In this document: one piece after another, positions 8,026 to 11,467 of the stretch | Layout of the letters: each line of letters opens with the position of its first letter | How positions within the stretch are numbered: the first letter of the stretch is position 1 | Assembly: GCA_020444775.1 (NCBI GenBank) | Contig: JAGRHX010000396.1 | Coordinates: 1-11,467, forward strand | Direction: 5' to 3' | Length of the DNA stretch: 11,467 nucleotides | Origin: Gammaproteobacteria bacterium | Lineage (GTDB): Bacteria; Pseudomonadota; Gammaproteobacteria; HK1 | Program-made: the position numbers and the translations under genes | Notes under the pieces: model-generated | Told to the model about the DNA's origin: nothing | The model's input: only the letters and a program-made list of their open reading frames with translations | The model's database searches: none

Positions 8026-8077
8026 GGCGGCGTCCCCCTGGTCCGGCCGTCCTCACTCCCTCACAATCCGGGGCTGG

Positions 8078-8095
8078 TCTGGCGACCTTGCCAGA
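8078..8095. repeat. 18-bp inverted repeat in the divergent intergenic region
   Basis: TCTGGC-GACCTT-GCCAGA has perfect 6-bp arms around a 6-nt centre, and lies 67 nt upstream of the DUF4062 start and 172 nt upstream of the prenyltransferase start. The geometry suits an operator for a dimeric regulator of either divergent gene. The rest of the 256-nt gap (8012-8267) shows no convincing -35/-10 pair to me. Confidence 0.35.
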
Positions 8096-8267
8096 AGACT
8101 ACTCGATCGCGGCCTCGTGGCGTCAGCTCGGCAGGTGGCCGGACCGCGTCTGCGTGGCTACCCGGCCCGATCGGGGCGCGTCAAGGGACGCATCCGTCGG
8201 TCCCGGTCGTAGGCCAGGGCGTGTGCACCCCCTTTTGGATCCACTCAGCCAACGACCGATCCGAGTC

Positions 8268-9182
8268 ATGCCCGAGCCGAAACCAGGTCCCGGTCTGCGC
8301 GCCGTCGCGCGTAGCATGCGTCTGCCCTTTCTCGTGCTGACACCGGTCTGCGTGTTGCTGGGCGTGGCGCTCGCCGTGCGTGCGCGCGGCACGCCAGAGC
8401 TCGGTGAGCTGGCACTGGTGCTGATTGGTGCCTGCTGCGCTCATCTGAGCGTGAATCTGCTCAATGAGCACGTCGACTTCCGCAGTGGCCTTGACGCACG
8501 CACCGTCAGAACACCGTTCAGTGGCGGTAGCGGTGCGTTGCTCGACCATCCCACCGCGGCCTCGACCGTGCTGCGGGTCGGCATCCTCTGTCTGTGCGCC
8601 ACCATCGCGGTCGGTCTGTATCTCGTGCTCGTACAGGGACCAGCGTTGCTACCTATCGGCCTGCTCGGTGTGTTCGTGGTGCTGGCCTACAGCCCGTGGC
8701 TGAATCGTGATCCGCTGCTTTGTCTGCTGGCGCCGGGGATCGGCTTCGGTCCGGTGATGGTGATCGGCACCAGCCTGGTGCTCAGCGGTGACTACCTGGC
8801 GGATGCCGTGCTGCTCTCGCTGGTGCCGTTCTTCACCTGCAACAATCTGCTGTTGTTGAACCAACTCCCCGATCTGGAAGCGGATCGAAGCGTGGGTCGA
8901 AACCATCTCGCCATCGCGCTTGGCGTGACGATGGCTCTGCGCGTCTACCTCGCGTTCTGCGTGGCTGCAGCCGCGGTGATCGTCCTCACCAGCCGGTTCG
9001 CCGACATGCCCTGCACACTGCTCCTGGCCTTGTTGCCACTGTCGCTGTCGTTACCCGCGGCGCTCGGTATCCGCGGCTGGTTGCGGCATGACGAGGGGCT
9101 CGTCAGGGCGCTGGCCCTGAACGTGCTGGTCGCCATCCTGACGCCTTTGACGTTGGCCCTGGTGTTGCTGCTCGAGGCCTAG
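8268..9182 (+). CDS. UbiA/MenA-family membrane prenyltransferase
   Basis: A 304-residue integral membrane protein of the UbiA superfamily, which transfers isoprenyl chains from prenyl diphosphate to aromatic or other acceptors. Both Asp-rich Mg/diphosphate motifs are intact: NLLNEHVDFRSGLD at 63-76 (N-x6-D-x5-D type) and DLEADRSVGR at 202-211. About eight or nine hydrophobic helices span the length. The NEHxDxxxGxD form is nearer to MenA-like proteins than to UbiA proper, but there are no quinone-synthesis neighbours, so the acceptor (quinone precursor, haem, chlorophyll-type or other) cannot be told. ATG 8268 follows a weak site (CCGAG). The frame stays open back to 7986, but that part lies opposite the DUF4062 gene and lacks hydrophobic character. 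The next gene starts about 190 nt downstream, so it may be monocistronic. Confidence 0.88.
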   Translation: MPEPKPGPGLRAVARSMRLPFLVLTPVCVLLGVALAVRARGTPELGELALVLIGACCAHLSVNLLNEHVDFRSGLDARTVRTPFSGGSGALLDHPTAASTVLRVGILCLCATIAVGLYLVLVQGPALLPIGLLGVFVVLAYSPWLNRDPLLCLLAPGIGFGPVMVIGTSLVLSGDYLADAVLLSLVPFFTCNNLLLLNQLPDLEADRSVGRNHLAIALGVTMALRVYLAFCVAAAAVIVLTSRFADMPCTLLLALLPLSLSLPAALGIRGWLRHDEGLVRALALNVLVAILTPLTLALVLLLEA

Positions 9183-9213
9183 ACCCCTTGAGGCACGGTT
9201 GCACTGAAGAAAA

Positions 9214-9226
9214 GGCATTAAATGCC
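9214..9226. repeat. 13-bp palindrome upstream of the exported-protein gene
   Basis: GGCATT-A-AATGCC is a perfect odd-centred palindrome inside an AT-richer patch after the prenyltransferase gene. It may be an operator or a small hairpin. The surrounding 9183-9374 region has poor third-position GC and looks non-coding; TTGACG at 9267-9272 resembles a -35 but has no good -10 partner. Confidence 0.3.
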
Positions 9227-9374
9227 GAAGGTCTGGAAAACGCGGTCTGATGCTCAGCCCGGGGACTTGACGATTGCTAGATTGCGAGCCGTCCGCCCGC
9301 TTGCGTGTGTCGTCACGCAGTCCGAGGCTCGCGCTATCCGAACGAATGACCACCAGGACCAGGCAGAGATTCGC

Positions 9375-10259
9375 ATGCAGACGTTGAGCGAGGAACCGAA
9401 TCGCGGCCGTCCGTCCCGACCGGGCGTGCTGGTGCGCTGGGTGCGTCTGATGGTCCAGTCCCGGTCGCTTTTCTGCTCTGTGCTTCTCGGCTCTGTGCTG
9501 CTCGTCGGCGTGGCGCGCGCGGGTGAGGTGCACACCGGCAGCTTCACGATCAGCGCCGACGCCCTGGGCACCCCGGCCGTGACTCACATCTACGAGGTCA
9601 GCTCGAGCTTCTACGAGGCACTGCACGGTCCGCCACGCGAGCGTGACTGGCTGAATGGCGAGGAGGTTACCCTGCAGGCCGACACATTATTAGGATTCGA
9701 TATGCGGGACGCGCACCGGGAACGGTATCTCAGCCGCGTTCTGGCTCGAAAGGTGACCGGCGGACTGCGTGTGCAGACGAGCTTTGGCTGGTTCGAGGTC
9801 GATATCGGCAGTGCCAGCTTCTACATCGAGGACATGCCCGAGGGTGTCGGCCGGCACGATGCCCTCGGTTTCGATCTGGCCGGCCGCGTGGTCGCGGCGT
9901 CGCCGCCGCTTCTGGCGATACTGGACGGTGACTTCAGCCTCGGCGTGTTCGGCGAGTATGACAGTGCCTATTTCGAGCACTACGCCGGCAGCCTGGACCA
10001 GGCTGCGCTGACGGGGTTGTGGTTCGCGGATTTCGAACTGCGCTCGGCGCCGGACGATCCGTTGCACATCGCCGCCGCCGGCTCGGATCAGCGGCTGTTG
10101 CCCGTCAGCGCGCTGGCCAATCGATTCTTGATGACGCTTCGCACCGAGGACTTGCTGATCGCCGCCAGCGGCGCCCCGGTACCGGTGCCCATACCGGCAT
10201 CGTGGCTGCTGCTGGGCTGCGCGCTGGCGCTATCGCGTGCCCGGCATCGAGTCGCATAG
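9375..10259 (+). CDS. Exported protein with VPLPA/PEP-CTERM-like C-terminus, function unknown
   Basis: A 294-residue protein predicted to be secreted. It has an N-terminal signal peptide: basic RWVRLMVQSR (21-30), hydrophobic core about 32-46, and likely cleavage after ARA at 47-49. The C-terminus carries VPVPIPASW (269-277), a hydrophobic stretch LLLGCALAL and a basic tail SRARHR. This is the three-part layout of VPLPA/PEP-CTERM sorting signals recognised by exosortase-type enzymes in Gram-negative bacteria. The mature middle is acidic, beta-prone and unrecognised; after the signal region the only cysteine is C282 in the C-terminal hydrophobic stretch. No exosortase is in the window, so processing would depend on a gene elsewhere. 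Start choice: ATG 9375 (GC-rich third positions begin here); ATG 9450 gives a more compact signal peptide (269 residues); the frame reaches 9222 but with non-coding-like codons. Confidence 0.75.
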   Translation: MQTLSEEPNRGRPSRPGVLVRWVRLMVQSRSLFCSVLLGSVLLVGVARAGEVHTGSFTISADALGTPAVTHIYEVSSSFYEALHGPPRERDWLNGEEVTLQADTLLGFDMRDAHRERYLSRVLARKVTGGLRVQTSFGWFEVDIGSASFYIEDMPEGVGRHDALGFDLAGRVVAASPPLLAILDGDFSLGVFGEYDSAYFEHYAGSLDQAALTGLWFADFELRSAPDDPLHIAAAGSDQRLLPVSALANRFLMTLRTEDLLIAASGAPVPVPIPASWLLLGCALALSRARHRVA

Positions 10260-10327
10260 AAGCGGTCGCTATCTGACTCTAGCTGATGTTGTTGTCGGCT
10301 CGAGTCGGGTGTGGGCGCAGGTCCATC

Positions 10328-11341
10328 TCAGGTTCCTTTCTCGATCAGTATCCGGTCCAGATGCTCGAACACTCCGTCGCTACCGGCCTCCATGCGACGC
10401 AGGGCCGCGGCGATGTCTGCGCGACGCCGGCGGGTCTGCGCGTCCTCAGCCTGTAGCCCCTCGAAGATCGCGCGTGTCGCATCGTGGACCGCCGAGTGTG
10501 GCTGCTCCAGGCCGCGGAACGAAGGCGTTCCGGCAAAAGAGTGTCGCCCGTCACCGTCCTCGTACCACTTGCCCAGACGGCAGTTGTGGTGATCCACGAA
10601 GTCGAATACCGGGCGATTCTCGAGCACGCTCAAATAGGTGTTGACCTTCCACAGCACGTGGTCGAGCTTGGCCAGGCTCATGAAGATGCGATCGTTGGAG
10701 CTGGTGATGTTGCGCGCGGCCTCGACGTTCTTGTCGTTGGTCAGATGCACGCGCTCGTTGAAGGCCGTAGCCGCCTCGCTCATCTGATTGCTGCGCTCGT
10801 CAAGGGTCCGCATCTGCTCGGCCACGCCTTTGGAGTCGCTCAGGATCTGCTCGATGGCGGTGCAGATGTTGCTGACCGCGCCCTGTGTCTGGTTCGAGAG
10901 GTCCTTGACCTCGTTTGCGACCACCGCGAAGCCCTTGCCGGCCTCGCCCGCGCGCGCTGCCTCGATGGTCGCATTGAGGGCGAGTAGCTTGGTCTGGGCG
11001 GCGATGCTCTCGATCAGCTCGACGATCTTGTTGATGCCCATGAGTTGCTGATCGGTGCGCTCGACAAGCCCGCGGATCTCGGAGATCGTCACGCTCAGCG
11101 AGTCCGCATCGTCCCGGAACGCCTGCGACTCGCGTGACAGTGTCTCGCAGCTCTCCTCGATATCGCGGCAGGTGTCGATGTTGGCGGTGTTTACCGCGAC
11201 AGATTCGGCGAGGTTGCCCTGGATGTTGGCCAGAGCCGACTTCAAATGAACGTTCTCTTCCCTCAGGACGTCCAGAATCGGGTCAGGGTCCGGGCCCTCG
11301 TGAATGACCGGTGGTCTGCTGGCTCGATTGCTGAGGAACAT
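10328..11341 (-). CDS. Soluble methyl-accepting chemotaxis protein with C-terminal CZB zinc-binding domain
   Basis: A 337-residue chemoreceptor with no membrane helix and no HAMP domain, so probably cytoplasmic. Residues about 25-215 are helical; the MCP hairpin tip that contacts CheA/CheW is clear at about 113-147 ([20 protein letters not shown], then [14 protein letters not shown]). Residues about 215-335 form a chemoreceptor zinc-binding domain. Candidate ligands are H228 (in LDHVLWK), C254 (in [13 protein letters not shown]), H282 and H286 (in EQPHSAVH). CZB domains bind zinc through a His3Cys site and are known to sense zinc or oxidants such as hypochlorous acid. Start ATG 11341 has only a weak GGA site 5 nt upstream. 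A sigma-28-type promoter upstream fits a chemotaxis role. It is convergent with the exported-protein gene; the 68-nt gap between them shows no clear terminator. Confidence 0.93.
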   Translation of the reverse strand: MFLSNRASRPPVIHEGPDPDPILDVLREENVHLKSALANIQGNLAESVAVNTANIDTCRDIEESCETLSRESQAFRDDADSLSVTISEIRGLVERTDQQLMGINKIVELIESIAAQTKLLALNATIEAARAGEAGKGFAVVANEVKDLSNQTQGAVSNICTAIEQILSDSKGVAEQMRTLDERSNQMSEAATAFNERVHLTNDKNVEAARNITSSNDRIFMSLAKLDHVLWKVNTYLSVLENRPVFDFVDHHNCRLGKWYEDGDGRHSFAGTPSFRGLEQPHSAVHDATRAIFEGLQAEDAQTRRRRADIAAALRRMEAGSDGVFEHLDRILIEKGT

Positions 11342-11376
11342 GAATGTCCGCGCTTCATGGATTGAACACAGACGGG

Positions 11377-11403
11377 TTATCGGACACTATCCGGCAGACT
11401 TGC
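11377..11403 (-). promoter_or_regulatory. Candidate sigma-28 (FliA) promoter for the chemoreceptor gene
   Basis: On the minus strand GCAAGTCT (11403-11396), an 11-nt spacer and TCCGATAA (11384-11377) match the sigma-28 consensus TAAAGTTT-N11-GCCGATAA at 5/8 and 7/8 positions with exact spacing. Transcription would begin near 11370, giving a leader of about 29 nt before ATG 11341. Flagellar-class control of a chemoreceptor is expected biology. Confidence 0.6.
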
Positions 11404-11420
11404 GCCGCGCCCGAATCGTC

Positions 11421-11466
11421 TGTCGGCCAGATATTTTTTGTCGGCCAGATCTTCTGTTGGCCAGAT
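11421..11466. repeat. Three direct repeats TGTYGGCCAGAT at the window edge
   Basis: Copies lie at 11421-11432, 11439-11450 and 11455-11466. The first two are identical (TGTCGGCCAGAT) and the third has one change (TGTTGGCCAGAT). Start-to-start spacings are 18 and 16 bp, with T-rich linkers. The array may continue past the window. It begins 18 bp upstream of the candidate -35 element of the chemoreceptor promoter, so activator sites, iterons or a variable-number repeat are all possible. Confidence 0.7.
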
Positions 11467-11467
11467 C

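Noticed and set aside
8012..8056. Longer DUF4062 start at GTG 8056
   Set aside because: Adds a 15-residue Gly/Arg/Pro stretch, whereas GTG 8011 has GGGAGGG at ideal spacing and begins at the first strand of the domain.
7544..8212. 222-codon plus-strand open frame opposite the DUF4062 gene
   Set aside because: Antisense shadow; the minus strand has the DUF4062 motifs and a strong ribosome binding site.
7986..8267. N-terminal extension of the prenyltransferase frame
   Set aside because: Overlaps the start of the divergent DUF4062 gene, is Arg/Gly/Pro-rich, and UbiA-family proteins normally begin close to the first helix, as with ATG 8268.
9191..9204. Possible sigma-54 promoter (GGCACG followed by TTGCAC)
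   Set aside because: The GG and GC doublets are about 7 nt apart instead of the required 10.

Overview
This GC-rich window (coding third positions strongly G/C) looks like a chromosomal segment from a proteobacterium, most likely a gammaproteobacterium. The clues are a MoxR/DUF58/vWA operon, a soluble CZB-type chemoreceptor behind a FliA-like promoter, and an exported protein ending in a VPLPA/PEP-CTERM-like tail. The lineage is an inference and nothing here fixes a genus. I saw no rRNA, tRNA, CRISPR array, transposase or phage gene.

Left part (1-6459, + strand): a tight four-gene operon, entered inside its first gene. The order is a MoxR-type AAA+ ATPase (N-terminus and Walker A cut off by the window edge), a soluble DUF58 protein with a vWA-like fold, a BatA-like membrane protein with one vWA domain, and a large membrane protein with two vWA domains flanking an amidotransferase-like domain. 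The gaps are +24, -4 and -14 nt. Such systems pair a cytoplasmic AAA+ chaperone with metal-binding vWA adaptors, here one cytosolic and three predicted periplasmic. The client is unknown. The operon ends at a GC-rich hairpin shared with a convergent gene.

Middle part (6490-8011, - strand): a two-gene unit whose genes overlap by 8 nt. The first gene encodes a DUF4062 domain fused to two C-terminal membrane helices. The second encodes a protein with one membrane helix and a long coiled coil. DUF4062 is usually the N-terminal module of large STAND/NACHT or repeat proteins, so a short membrane-anchored version coupled to a coiled-coil partner is the best candidate here for an undescribed system. 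A 256-nt divergent region separates it from the next gene.

Right part (8268-11467): a UbiA/MenA-family membrane prenyltransferase (+); an exported protein of unknown function with a signal peptide and a VPLPA-type C-terminus (+); and, convergent to these, a soluble methyl-accepting chemotaxis protein with a C-terminal zinc-binding CZB domain (-). The chemoreceptor has a good sigma-28 promoter candidate at 11377-11403. Upstream of that promoter, running into the window edge, are three direct copies of a 12-bp element spaced 16-18 bp apart.
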